A DNA stretch of 33,884 nucleotides from Dyadobacter alkalitolerans DSM 23607. GTDB taxonomy: Bacteria; Bacteroidota; Bacteroidia; Cytophagales; Spirosomataceae. Position 1 is the first letter of the stretch, and each line of letters begins with the position of its first letter. The notes below the pieces were generated by a model. That model was not told the origin of the DNA. It did no database searches and saw only the letters and a program-made list of their open reading frames with translations. The stretch spans positions 1 to 33,884 of the forward strand of contig NZ_AUAS01000025.1 of the NCBI RefSeq assembly GCF_000428845.1, in the 5' to 3' direction. A program made the position numbers and the translations under genes. Positions 22,268-32,800 of this stretch are shown here, piece by piece.

Positions 22268-25018
22268 TTATTTGCCACGCAAAAACTTAAAGCTGCTCTC
22301 AGAGCCGTCGCGATAGCTTATTTTCAGGATATACATCCCGGCAGGGAGTCCTTTGACATCGACATACTTGTCTGCGGCTTTCAGTCTGACTACTGTTGCA
22401 CCCGCTGCATTGACCACGCAGGCATTGTCCACTGTTTTATCACTGGTTAAATCCAGATACAGGCGGTCAGTGGTTGGGTTTGGGTACACATAGGCGCTAA
22501 ACGCTTTTTCCCAGTTCAGGCCTCTTACCCGGCTATAAGCAAATGTGCCATCTTTGTCGACCATTCTAAGCCGGTATAGGTTCTGGCCTTTTGCAGGCAA
22601 TAAATCCGTATAGTTATACTCTTTAAGCGTATTGCTTTCGCCATTTGAGCGCACTGTACCGATTGTAGACCAAACCTGTCCATTGCTACTGCGCTGAACC
22701 TCGAAACGGTTCGAATTCACTTCCTCGGTTGTTGACCAGGTAAGCTGAGCTGTATTGTTCTCCTTGTACGCTTCAAATGCTACCAGCTTAACAGGTAATG
22801 GGCAGTCAACAGTGATTGAAATTGTTGCTATCGATTCCAAGCCATTTTCATCAGTGATTACATAGTCTACTAAACTGGTACCAGTAAAGCCGTTTTCAGG
22901 AGTGAAAGTAACAACCCCAGTAGCAGGATTGACTGAGTATTGTCCCTGGTCGTCAATGGTCAGCGTTGTAACGCGTTCCAGCGTGCCGGGCGTCAGAAGG
23001 CGCACACTTGTGAGCACGATAGGGGCTGAGCCAGCCAGATCATTGGCAAGTATATCCACAGTGGTGGCAGTGCAAGTTGTCGTGCCCGCATCATCAACAG
23101 CAGCTGGCGGGTCGGTCACAGTTGCATTTGCGCATCGGGCCCCATCCCCAGGAGACAAGTTAGTTGTCGAAAATAAAGTAGCTGTCAGGTTAGAAAGCGG
23201 CGCGGAGATCTTGAAGATGGCGCCACTTTGATTGTTTCCCACAAAAAGGTCACCGCTTTCATCAAAAAACGCTGTGCCAAATGAGCTTACCTGGGACGTA
23301 ATGCCGCCGCCGGTTACAGGCCCCAGCGTGGTACGGGCACCGGTCACAGGGTCAAACTGGTAAAGGACCTTGTCTGTGCCAAATGCGTACAGCAAGCCAT
23401 CGATTGGGTTAAACGACCAGTCGTTCAGGTTAGTAGGCGTGGTGGGCACGGTCACTGCTGTCAGATAATTCGCTGAGCCCGGGTTCAAATCGATTTTGGC
23501 GATCTGGTCCGTGTTGGCAGCATACAGGTACAAGATGCCGTCAGCGCTTACATCACCGGTTGCGTATCCAGGAACAGGGGAGGCAAAGCCAGTCACAGGG
23601 AAGGTTTTTACTGACCAGTCGCTTCCAATCCGGACAAGTTCGTTGGTATTATAGCGGAAGCCCCAGATATAATTATCTTTGACATTATACCCGATGGCGT
23701 TAATAAAAGCATTGGGGCCTGTCAATAGGTCTTGCTTTCCCAGGACAGCGCTACCCGTAGAAAGGTTAAGGGTATATCCATCAGAAATGTTGGAGCCGCT
23801 AATGTTACGGTTACCTATTACATAGCTTAATTCAGAACAAGTAAATGTGGGCTGGGCAGGGCAATTCCCGGTAATGACCAGACTAGCCTGCCCTTCAAGC
23901 CCGTCCGCATCTGCTACCACATATGCCAGAGAAGAAGTGCCTACAAACCCTTCCACCGGGGTGAATGTTACTGCACCTGTGGCTGGGTCAACCTGATAGC
24001 TGCCCTGACCAGGGATAGAAAGCGAGCTCACAGGCTCTAAGGTCCCCGGCGTAATAAGGCGCACGGAGGACGGCACGATGGCAGCATCCCCTGCCACATC
24101 GTTGGCCAGCAAGTCGATCACAGCACTTTCGCAGGCAACGGCCGCCGTATCATTAACGGCCTGGGGCGGTACTGGAACGGCTGCATTAGCGCAGCGTGCG
24201 CCATCACCAGGTGTAATGCCAACGGTTGAGAACAGGCTGGCTGTCAGGTTGGTTAGTGGGACCGAGATCTTAAAGATAGCACCGCTATCATTGTTGCCGA
24301 CAAACATATTGCCGTCCGAGTCAAAGAAAGCCGTACCGAAGGAGCCGCCATAGGAAGCGGTTTCAATGCCGCCGCCTGTAACGGCCCCTAATGTAGTGCG
24401 TGTACCGGAAACAGGGTCAAATTGGTATAGTGTCTTGTTGGTACCAAAGCCATACAGCTTGCCATCAACAGGGTTAAATGCCCAGTCGTTGAGCTGGGTG
24501 CCGGTCGTTGCAACGGTTTGGGCTATCAAGTAATTTGCAGATCCTGCGTTGAGGTCAATCTTGGTGAAAGAAGTGCTATTAAAGGTGTAGAGATAGAGCA
24601 CGCCTTCGGGGCTTACATCCCCGGTAGCATAGGTGCTACCCGTAAGACCAGTAACATTGAAGAATTCCACAGACCAATCGCTGCCAATGCGTACCAGCTG
24701 GCTGGTGCCGCTTCTGTAACCCCAGATGTAGTTGTCAACGGTATTATAACCGATTGCATTGATAAATGCGCTGCCGGAACTGATCAATGGTGATTTGGCC
24801 ACAGTTGACTCGCCGGTGGCAAGGTCGAGCGTATAACCATCAGAGATGTTACTACCTCCTATGTTTCGGTTACCAATGACATAGCTGGCCTGAGAGCAGT
24901 TAAAAGCAGGCTGCTGGGCAAAGGCGTTATACGCGGGTAGCGCCATAATAGAAGCCAGGGCCATAACCCTGAATTTGCTACCAGCACTTTGAAAAAGGCT
25001 TTGAAAATGTTTACTCAT
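22268..25018 (-). CDS. T9SS-secreted protein with two tandem ~350-aa modules
   Basis: 916-aa surface or secreted protein. The signal peptide ends near residue 35 (YNAFA|QQ). Residues about 38-388 and 390-738 are two homologous modules. Each starts with F-x-C-x-x-x-SYVIGNRNI-x-GSNISDGYTL, a probable beta-propeller-like domain, and ends in an Ig/cadherin-like domain (DLLANDVAG..., SVRLITPGTLE..., VTFTP-x-x-GF). From about 743 comes LPVKLVAFEAY..., a fibronectin-like segment (RFEVQRSSNGQVW), and finally a type A T9SS sorting domain (YPNPTTDRLYLDL ... GMYILKISY). Ligand or function is unknown. Parts of the second module and tail are very similar to the partial gene at the right edge. Confidence 0.85.
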   Translation of the reverse strand: MSKHFQSLFQSAGSKFRVMALASIMALPAYNAFAQQPAFNCSQASYVIGNRNIGGSNISDGYTLDLATGESTVAKSPLISSGSAFINAIGYNTVDNYIWGYRSGTSQLVRIGSDWSVEFFNVTGLTGSTYATGDVSPEGVLYLYTFNSTSFTKIDLNAGSANYLIAQTVATTGTQLNDWAFNPVDGKLYGFGTNKTLYQFDPVSGTRTTLGAVTGGGIETASYGGSFGTAFFDSDGNMFVGNNDSGAIFKISVPLTNLTASLFSTVGITPGDGARCANAAVPVPPQAVNDTAAVACESAVIDLLANDVAGDAAIVPSSVRLITPGTLEPVSSLSIPGQGSYQVDPATGAVTFTPVEGFVGTSSLAYVVADADGLEGQASLVITGNCPAQPTFTCSELSYVIGNRNISGSNISDGYTLNLSTGSAVLGKQDLLTGPNAFINAIGYNVKDNYIWGFRYNTNELVRIGSDWSVKTFPVTGFASPVPGYATGDVSADGILYLYAANTDQIAKIDLNPGSANYLTAVTVPTTPTNLNDWSFNPIDGLLYAFGTDKVLYQFDPVTGARTTLGPVTGGGITSQVSSFGTAFFDESGDLFVGNNQSGAIFKISAPLSNLTATLFSTTNLSPGDGARCANATVTDPPAAVDDAGTTTCTATTVDILANDLAGSAPIVLTSVRLLTPGTLERVTTLTIDDQGQYSVNPATGVVTFTPENGFTGTSLVDYVITDENGLESIATISITVDCPLPVKLVAFEAYKENNTAQLTWSTTEEVNSNRFEVQRSSNGQVWSTIGTVRSNGESNTLKEYNYTDLLPAKGQNLYRLRMVDKDGTFAYSRVRGLNWEKAFSAYVYPNPTTDRLYLDLTSDKTVDNACVVNAAGATVVRLKAADKYVDVKGLPAGMYILKISYRDGSESSFKFLRGK

Positions 25019-25347
25019 AAGTGTTCTTTAAGTTGACAATAAATACTTATCGTTTAAAAGTGCATTCGATTTCAAGGGACACAGCAAGGCCATTTCCAAG
25101 TATTCAAATGATCAAGTAAGAGGGGTAAAATAAACGGGCGATGTAGTTGGCGTATAGCGGTGCAAATCTAGGCAATCGGCAAATGCAGGAAAATCATAAT
25201 TTTTCGATCCTCTACATTTATTTTGACGCTAACGATATATATTATACGTTCTAAGGAAATGCGAAGTAGTTGTATAGAAAAAAAGACGACGCACAAATAA
25301 GCATCGTTTAAATATAATAGAAACACAGGTTAAAGTTATCCTGCTCC
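25019..25347. other. gene-free spacer
   Basis: About 330 bp between the leftward 916-aa gene and the regulator-like gene ending at 25348, so it should hold the promoter of the former. I see no gene, no convincing promoter motif and no strong hairpin. Confidence 0.5.
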
Positions 25348-25824
25348 TTAGTAAGCAATTGAAGCGACTTTCTTTTTAGTGGGCTTTCTTGGCTGCTTGG
25401 CATTGTCTGCGAAGGCAGCAATCACATACTGGCTGCTTTTTTGGCACATAAAAGAGTTGCCGGCAAGCACGATGTTAATGCATTTATCAATCTCCATAGA
25501 GTCGTTGTCCTTTGCAATAAAGCCTGTTACAGCATGGTTTCCAAAATGCCTTAAGAGTTCAACATCAAAAATTTCATACAATACAATCACCGGCACCTGT
25601 GGTCCGGCAGCAAGTATTTTTTCAGTCAAAAAAGTGGTTAGCGCAGGGCTTTCCCGGTTAAGGCCTAAAATGACAAGGTCCAGTTCAGTACCCAGCACTA
25701 GATCATGGATCGTTTCCTTCGTGTAGGCAGTTTGGTACTGACTAGCGGGCAACAAATTTTGCAGGTAGGCCTGTACACCCATGCATGATAGAGGTTGGAG
25801 GTCGATGACAGCAATGGTTGACAT
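25348..25824 (-). CDS. degenerate receiver-domain protein lacking the phospho-acceptor Asp
   Basis: 158-aa protein with the fold pattern of a NarL-type receiver. MSTIAVIDLQPLSCMGVQAYLQNLL matches the start, LDLVILGLNRESP the region of beta strand 3, VPVIVLYE strand 4 and VTGFIAKDND the conserved Lys strand. The phospho-acceptor position is G54 instead of Asp, and only one of the two acidic-pocket residues (D8) remains. There is no HTH domain; the protein ends in a Lys-rich tail (PRKPTKKK). It is probably a phosphorylation-independent pseudo-receiver. It is intact, with no stops, so selection may maintain it. Confidence 0.7.
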   Translation of the reverse strand: MSTIAVIDLQPLSCMGVQAYLQNLLPASQYQTAYTKETIHDLVLGTELDLVILGLNRESPALTTFLTEKILAAGPQVPVIVLYEIFDVELLRHFGNHAVTGFIAKDNDSMEIDKCINIVLAGNSFMCQKSSQYVIAAFADNAKQPRKPTKKKVASIAY

Positions 25825-25941
25825 TATTGATTAACAGGTTGTGTGATATTGTTTTAAGTCTGGGCCAGATATAAATATACGAAATATAGTAAGATCTTAT
25901 TTTATGGTTGACCTATTAAGATTGAAAGTGCCTGCAAAAAA

Positions 25942-25971
25942 ATATTCTCCCGGCATTTGCCGGGAGAATAT
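25942..25971 (-). terminator. intrinsic terminator of the aquaporin gene
   Basis: A 14-bp perfect stem (ATATTCTCCCGGCA / TGCCGGGAGAATAT) with a 2-nt centre as written lies 38 bp after the aquaporin stop, followed on the minus strand by a run of seven Ts. Confidence 0.9.
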
Positions 25972-26009
25972 CTGCATTACATAACGGTTCTATCTAAATC
26001 GATAGTGGC

Positions 26010-26690
26010 TTAGTCGCGGGCAAGAACAACTTTATAGAAGATTCCTGCTAGGAAAGCGCCTGCTAGCGGGGCGACAATAAAGAGCCATAGCTGCTGGGTA
26101 GCCCATCCACCTACAAACAATGCTTGGCTGATACTGCGGGCAGGGTTAACGGATGTATTAGTGACTGGGATACTGATCAGGTGTATCAATGTGAGGCCCA
26201 AACCGATGGCAATCCCTGCAAAGCCAAAAGGCGCAGAAGGGTAGGTGGAGCCCAGGATGATGATCAGGAAAATGAAAGTCATCACAAATTCTGTCAAAAA
26301 GGCCGCACTCATGCTGTAGCCCCCTGGCGAGTGGTCCTCATATCCGTTAGCGGCAAAATCCCCGATCTGGCTGCCGTTGCCTGTAACAATTACGTACAGG
26401 ACAGCCGCCCCGGCAATTCCGCCCAGGACCTGCGAAACAATATAGGGAAGCAAATCTTTGCCCTCGAACCTGCCCCCGGCCCAAAGCCCCAGCGAAACTG
26501 CCGGGTTCAGGTGCGCCCCGGAAATGTGGCCCAAAGAATAAGCTATTGTCAGCACAGTAAGACCGAATGCAAGCGATACACCTAAAAGGCCGATGCCTAC
26601 GTTTGGGAAAGCGGCTGAGAGGGCAGCGCTTCCGCACCCGCCCAGCACCAGCCAAAAGGTGCCGATAAATTCTGCAACGTATTTTTTCAT
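26010..26690 (-). CDS. aqpZ: aquaporin Z water channel
   Basis: 226-aa inner-membrane water channel. The start is the ATG at 26690 (MKKYVAEFIGTFWLVLGG). Both NPA boxes are present: N62-P-A (AHLNPAVS) and N182-P-A-R (SVNPARS). By alignment with E. coli AqpZ, the selectivity filter is F42, H170, T179, R185, the set of a pure water channel rather than a glycerol facilitator. Six membrane segments and two half-helices are evident, and the length is normal. A 36-aa membrane peptide gene lies 32 bp upstream on the same strand, and a strong terminator follows. Confidence 0.95.
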   Translation of the reverse strand: MKKYVAEFIGTFWLVLGGCGSAALSAAFPNVGIGLLGVSLAFGLTVLTIAYSLGHISGAHLNPAVSLGLWAGGRFEGKDLLPYIVSQVLGGIAGAAVLYVIVTGNGSQIGDFAANGYEDHSPGGYSMSAAFLTEFVMTFIFLIIILGSTYPSAPFGFAGIAIGLGLTLIHLISIPVTNTSVNPARSISQALFVGGWATQQLWLFIVAPLAGAFLAGIFYKVVLARD

Positions 26691-26722
26691 AGTCAAAGGT
26701 TGATTTATATTAATAGAGGGTA

Positions 26723-26833
26723 TCAGAGCTTTCTGGCAACATACACCAGCGATAGCAGGATTGTAAATACCAGCATCGTTGCCCAATCCTTTTTGTCAAT
26801 GCCCGTCGGCTGCTTATTTGTAGTTTTTTCCAT
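26723..26833 (-). CDS. 36-aa single-pass membrane peptide upstream of aqpZ
   Basis: A short frame from the ATG at 26833 to TGA at 26723 encodes MEKTTNKQPTGIDKKDWATM, then LVFTILLSLVYVARKL. A hydrophilic, lysine-containing N-terminus is followed by one hydrophobic segment of about 13 residues. It is on the same strand as aqpZ and ends 32 bp before it, so the two are likely co-transcribed. No family is recognised. The clean hydrophilic-hydrophobic split supports a real gene, but no strong Shine-Dalgarno site is seen. Confidence 0.5.
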   Translation of the reverse strand: MEKTTNKQPTGIDKKDWATMLVFTILLSLVYVARKL

Positions 26834-26861
26834 GATTAGGTGTGCGTTAAATAAAAAATAG

Positions 26862-26890
26862 GTAGCGGGCGGCTACTAGCCGCCCGCTAC
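26862..26890 (-). terminator. intrinsic terminator of the 2008-aa protein gene
   Basis: A 12-bp perfect GC-rich stem (GTAGCGGGCGGC / GCCGCCCGCTAC, loop TACTA) starts 8 bp after the stop codon on the minus strand and is followed by CTATTTTTTATTT. Confidence 0.93.
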
Positions 26891-26898
26891 TGAAAGCA

Positions 26899-29800
26899 TT
26901 ATTTAATAACGGCTACCTTGTGTGTGCTGGTAGTGCCGTCAAGCAGTGTTACTGTGACAGTATACATCCCCTGTTGCAGCCTGGTAAGATCGATCCCTTC
27001 GGCAGCGATTTGTCTGCTCTGGTAGACCTTCTGGCCGCTGACGTTATGCAGGACAACCTCTTTAACCTGCTCGTAGTTGCGGATCAAAAGCTTGTCTGTT
27101 GCCGGGTTTGGATAGGTAGCCAGCAGCGCATGTACATCCAGGCGGACATGACTGATGCTGCTGTAGGCAAAAGTTTCATCGGCATCGATCATCTTCAAGC
27201 GGTACAGGTTCTGGCCATTCACCGGGCTGCTATGCTCAAATGAGTAGTTCACCCTTACAGTGCTTTCGCCTTTTGCCAGTACAGTGCCTATTTTCACCCA
27301 GTTCTTTCCGTTTACGCTGTGCTCCACTTCAAAACGGTCTGAATTCGTCTCATCGGTCGTTGCCCAGGTCAGGATAGTACGCTGCTCACGCAGGCGCGCC
27401 TGGAAGCTAGCCAGGGTAACCGGCAGCGGGTCGCTCCATTCCAGGCTATAAATGGCTGGTGGCCCCTGAACGCCTGCAACATCGACGTAAGCATACTCAA
27501 AGGAGGTATTGATATCACCAACGGTTGCTTCGGTAAACTGCACCTGCAATTTCAGCGGGTCGAAGTTTCTGATCTCAGCGCCTGCTACCACTGGCTGCCC
27601 GTCATAGAGCAGGATGGTATTGGTTGGCAAGGTAGTGATCACAACGGTTTTACCGCCTAGCGAGCCGCCCCCTGGCTGGTCTTCGAAGTCAGTTCCGCTC
27701 AGCTCAGGCAGATCACCGCTCAGGTTGATAATCTCGTCCACTTCTGGTTGCTCTATAATGCGGTGGTACGGATCGGCCTCTGGCGCTTTCTGGATACCAA
27801 AGTTGGCGTTGGTCACATCCGTATTAGATACGGTCACACCTGTCAAAATACCGCCAACGGCAGCATCGCTTCCCACGCCCGCACCCAGGTTTTCACCTGT
27901 GTTCATCCAGTCAGCTGGCAGCGATGGGGTAGCCGAACCGCCAGGTGTTTGGTGCAATACGATGTCGTAGGTAGCGGGGTCAACAAGTCCAAAATCATAT
28001 GCGCCGTTAGCGCCAACCGGTACAGTGGCCAGCACCGTGCCGTCGCTGCCGAGCAGTGATACGAACAGGCCTGTTGGTATAGGCTCCTGTGAAGTCGTGT
28101 TTACACTCACATCAGTAAGCCCGTTGGCATCATGGAAGACATTGCCCCGAAGTGCGACTTGCGGCAAGCATTCTGCGGCAGGGCGGATGCTGACAGGCAC
28201 CGACTGTACAAGCTGGCATTTAGAGACTGCATCCGTGATTGTTACCTGATAAGTACGGGCAGTGCCTGTGCTTACGGTTGGGTTAGCCACAAAGGCGCTG
28301 GAAAGTCCGATAGCCGGGCTCCATACGTATTGATAGGTACCGGTAGAAGTTACATTCAATGGCAGCTGCGCGCTTTCCCCTTCACAAATAGCCAGCGGTG
28401 TGCTGCTTGCTGTAATCGTGTTAGGGCTTACCACTACAACTACCTCTTTGAAGTTGCTGCAACCGGTTGCAAGGTTTGTCTGCGTTAACCGGTAAGTTGT
28501 CGTTGCAGCAGGCGCAATGGTTGTTGAAGTTGCATTGGGGCTGGCCACACCAGCCGTTGGGCTCCACTGCCAGGTAGTACCGGCAGCAGGGGCGCCGACC
28601 AGGCTCAGGGTGGTGTTGCCACCCACACAAAGCGAAGTATTACCGCTAATGTTGAAAGCAACGGGCGTGTTTACAGTAACGACTACCTGGTCAGTGCTCG
28701 TGCAGCTTGCAGTGGTCACAGTTACCTGGTAAGTTGTTGTTGCAGCCGGCTTCACTGTTGGCTGGGCCACGTTGGCAGCGCCAACAATGCCAGCACCAGT
28801 CCATGCGTAGGTAGCGCCTTCAATGGCTGTTGTACCGATCTGCGTGGATTCTCCAGGGCAGATGGAAACATCGCTTCCAGCGCCAGCATTCGGGGTTACT
28901 ACCAGCTCATCAGTGAAGGTGCAACCGCCTGGAAGCGTTACTGTTACCGAGTAAGTGGTGCGCTGGCTTACTGTGGCAGATGGGTTTGCAGCGGTGGCAC
29001 TGTTTAACCCAGTTGATGGTGACCACAGGTAAGTTGCGCCAGCAATCGGCGCAGGGTTGCCATTTGCGCCAAAACCAATAGGCACAGCTGCCGCAGAACA
29101 TGCTGTTGCATCGTTAAGCGTCACAGTAGGAACTGGGTTGACGGTAATAGTCACCTGATCGACCATCGGTGCAGTACAGCCCGGGTAGCTAACCTGCAAA
29201 CTGTAAGTCGTCGTCTGGGTAGGGGTTGCAATTGGGTCTGCACAGGTGGTGCAGCTAAGCCCTTCGCCTGTCCAAAGATAAGTTGCCCCTGGTTCTGCGG
29301 CCCTTCCCAGCTGGATGGTTTCCCCCTGGCAGATCGTATCGGCCCGGCTTGCATACTCTCCTGGCGTCAACTCGTTTTTCAATGTCACTTCGTCTGTGGC
29401 CGAGCAGCCGGAAGCTGGGTCGGTAACAGTTACTTTAAAGGTTTGGCTACCTGTTGCAGAGAACTGTACCTGGGGTTGTGGCATGTCAGGCGTTGTCCCA
29501 TTGGTCCAGGCAGCGCCCGCAGGCTCCCATGCGTAGGTCCAGTTGGTACCGGCCGGCGCTGCTGCGCCCAGCGTAACTGTTGCGCCATTACAAACAGTGC
29601 GGTCAATGCCCGCATTGGCTGTTACCTGCGCTACACCAACTTTTACCGTATCGATGGTCTTGCAACCAAAAGCGGCATCCTCGATTTCGACGATATACTC
29701 CTGCTCGGAGGTCAAAGTCGCTAACGGGTTGGCAGCTGTCGTGTCGTTAAGACCGGTAGCCGGCGACCATCTGTAATTAAAGCCGCCACCGACCAAAGAA

Positions 29801-32800
29801 CCGATCGCTGTCGGGCTGTTATAGCAGGCAATTTTATCATCCAGGACAACAGTAGGCTTGGTTGCACCGGCAGGGTTAATATCGATGGATTCTGAGCAAA
29901 CCAAAGAGGCATCATATTTATTTGTAATCGTCAAAGTGATCGTGGCAGGGCTGCTGGTCAGCACACGGACTTCTTTCGCGGTGGCATTATCGACCAGGTT
30001 GGCCGGGCTCCAGCGGTAGTTCCAGTCTGTGGCGCCTGCGTGACCGACTGGCGCTAAACGCAGCTGCTCACCCGGGAACACCTTAGGGCACCCTTGTTCA
30101 GAGATTGTTTCAATCTCAACGTCACAACCGCCACCGCAAACAACGATACTTACATCCGAAGAGCAGGAAACCCCGTTCAACGTCACTGTGCGGCGGAAGA
30201 CAGTAGTGCCTACATTGCTTTTCAGGTAGGCATCTTCACCGCCATTCCGGGTCTGCAAAACCGCTCCGTTACCACTGACAATGCTCCATGCATAAACGGC
30301 CTGGGCGCAGTTGTCAAAGCCTTCATGGGTAACCCAGCGCGGGCCGCACTCGGTATCATCGGTATCAGAAGTTTCCGAGTTCAATACGGCAACTTTTACT
30401 TCGTCGACAAAGCTGCAACCGCTTTTGACTGCTGTAACAGTGTAGTTCACCGAGCAGTCAGGAAGGCCTGATGAGCCGGCCGTAAATATAGGGCGGGCCA
30501 CATTGGTCGCATTCAGGTATTGGCCCGGCGTCCAGGTGTAGGCATAGGTAGCGTCAGTTATATTGCCAAGCTGCACGGAAGAGTTGATACAGATCGTGCG
30601 GTCTGCACCTGCAAAAGCAGCTGTGTTACCTGGGGCGTTGACGGGCAGGACGATCACATCATCGAAGGTCGAGCAGGTTGTGCCATCCTTTTTGGTAACC
30701 GTTACCGTCAGGCGGTAAACACTGGATATGGCAGGGTTGGCAATCGGCTGGGCGCAGTTCGTGCAGCTCAGGCTGCTGATATCGCTGCCCGACATACGCG
30801 TCCAAGCGTAATTGACTGATGGGCTGGCAACGGGCGCTGTTCCCAGCTGCACGCCACCGCTTCCCTGGCAAAAGGATTTATCAGTACCTGCGTTGGCTGT
30901 GGCAGGTACGATGGTTACCTGGTCGGTATCCACGCAGCCCGAAGCGTCTGTAACCTTTAAGGTAAAGGTTGTTGCCTGTGTAACGGCCGGAGTTGTAAAG
31001 GCGGCAGCAGAGCCTACCAGCGTGCCCCCGTTGGAGCTTCCCTGGTACCACTGGTAGCCAAAAGTACCGCTTCCACCTGTGGCTGAGCCTGTAAGCGCAA
31101 CCGTGTTATTGCCGGTACCGCAAACGTACCACTGCGGGCCGTTGGCACTGGCAACCGGCGCTGCATTAGCCCCGATGTTGACCACAGCTACCTGGGAGGT
31201 GCCCACAGAGTCAAAGCGGCAAAGCGAGCTTTTGGCCAGCACGATACGGCGGTAGTAAAGCGTCTCGCTGGATGATAGCGGCTGCAAATCCTTGAAGACT
31301 TCCCCTTCCACATTTGTCCACGGGCCCGAAGCACTAGTTGCTTTTTGCCACTGGTAGCCGATGGTGGTGCTATAACCCGATGGGGCTGTTACACCCACCG
31401 CATTGCCAGTAATTATATCCGGGATACCCAGGCTGCAAGCTGACTGTGTCAACTGGCCCAGCGTACTGGGGGACACAGCGAAGCCATTCGGAAAGGGCTT
31501 CTCGGTCAGTTTGATTAAGAACGCCTCATTAACACCGGTTGCTGGAAAAGCATCAGTTAAATTATAAACACACTCGTTGGGGTCAGCGTCCATGGACTGC
31601 TGAAAGTAACCCGTCACAAGCACTTCGCCTGCCACATCAGCAGAAAGGTAAAAAGCCGATTGAATACCAGGTCCCCCAAATGCTTTCGCCCACACGACAT
31701 CGCCGGCTGCATTCATTCTGGCAACATACATGTCTTGCCCGCCTACAAATGGCAAGCTGTATGAGCCAAACGTTGAAGTGGCGGCATCAAAGACGCCACC
31801 CAGATACATGCTGTTGTCAGGGCCTACCTTTATGTTGCCAATGCCTACCCCTGATTTTTTTGCCCATACCCTGGTGCCGCTGCTATTAAGCATAACCAGG
31901 TTAGTGGTCGCACCGACACCACCAGCATACACATTCCCGTTGCCGTCTGCGGCAATACCGCGGAAACTAATTGCATCAGTGGAAAGGTTCGACCAGATTG
32001 TTGTCCCGTTAGCGTCCAGCTTGATGGCATATGCGCCAGCGCCGGGCAGGGTTGCCATTCCAGTAGTAGCCGCGCCTGCTGCCCCGCCTACATAAATGTT
32101 ACCAGCCGCATCCACATCCAGTGAACTCGTATTGTCGGCGCCAGCCCCGCCAATGCGCCTTACCCATTGGAAGGCCCCCGCAGGGTTTAGTTTGGTGACA
32201 AAACCATCGGAGAGTCCGGCAGAAGTGATGCTTAGCGAACCAAATGTGGCTGTGCCTGCTTCTATGTATCCAGAAAGGTACAGGTTGCCAGCCGCATCCA
32301 GGTTCATATCATAGGCGTATTCGGTACCAGGACCACCCATCCTTTGCGCATACACAAAGTTACCGTTCGCGTCCAGCTTTAAAATATAGCCGTCTCCCAG
32401 GCCATTTGTTGACGACAGGTTGTGGACACCAGGGCCGGGATTAAAGTCAGCTATTCCGCCCAACTGGCCGCTGGAATAAACGTTGCCGGCCGCATCGACT
32501 TTGATACCGTATGCGGTAACGCCAGCAGCCGGGTTGCCAACCTGTTTTGCCCAGATATAATTACCATTAGGGTCAAGTTTGACAATAAATGCGCTTGGGT
32601 TGGTAACAGACCCGACAAGATTGGCCACACCGGGCCCTGGGTCAAAATCAACGGTTCCTTGGAAATAACCGTTTACATACACATTGCCGGCCGCATCAGT
32701 GTCCACGCCGTAACCTAGCACACCACCACCGGCCGCATTTTCCTGGAACATCTTTGCCCATTCCATGCCGACCTCCTGGGCCCGGGCTGTAAAGGCGCCA

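Noticed and set aside
26124..26655. Open frames of 102-153 codons overlapping aqpZ on both strands
   Set aside because: They are out-of-frame shadows of the well-supported aquaporin gene.
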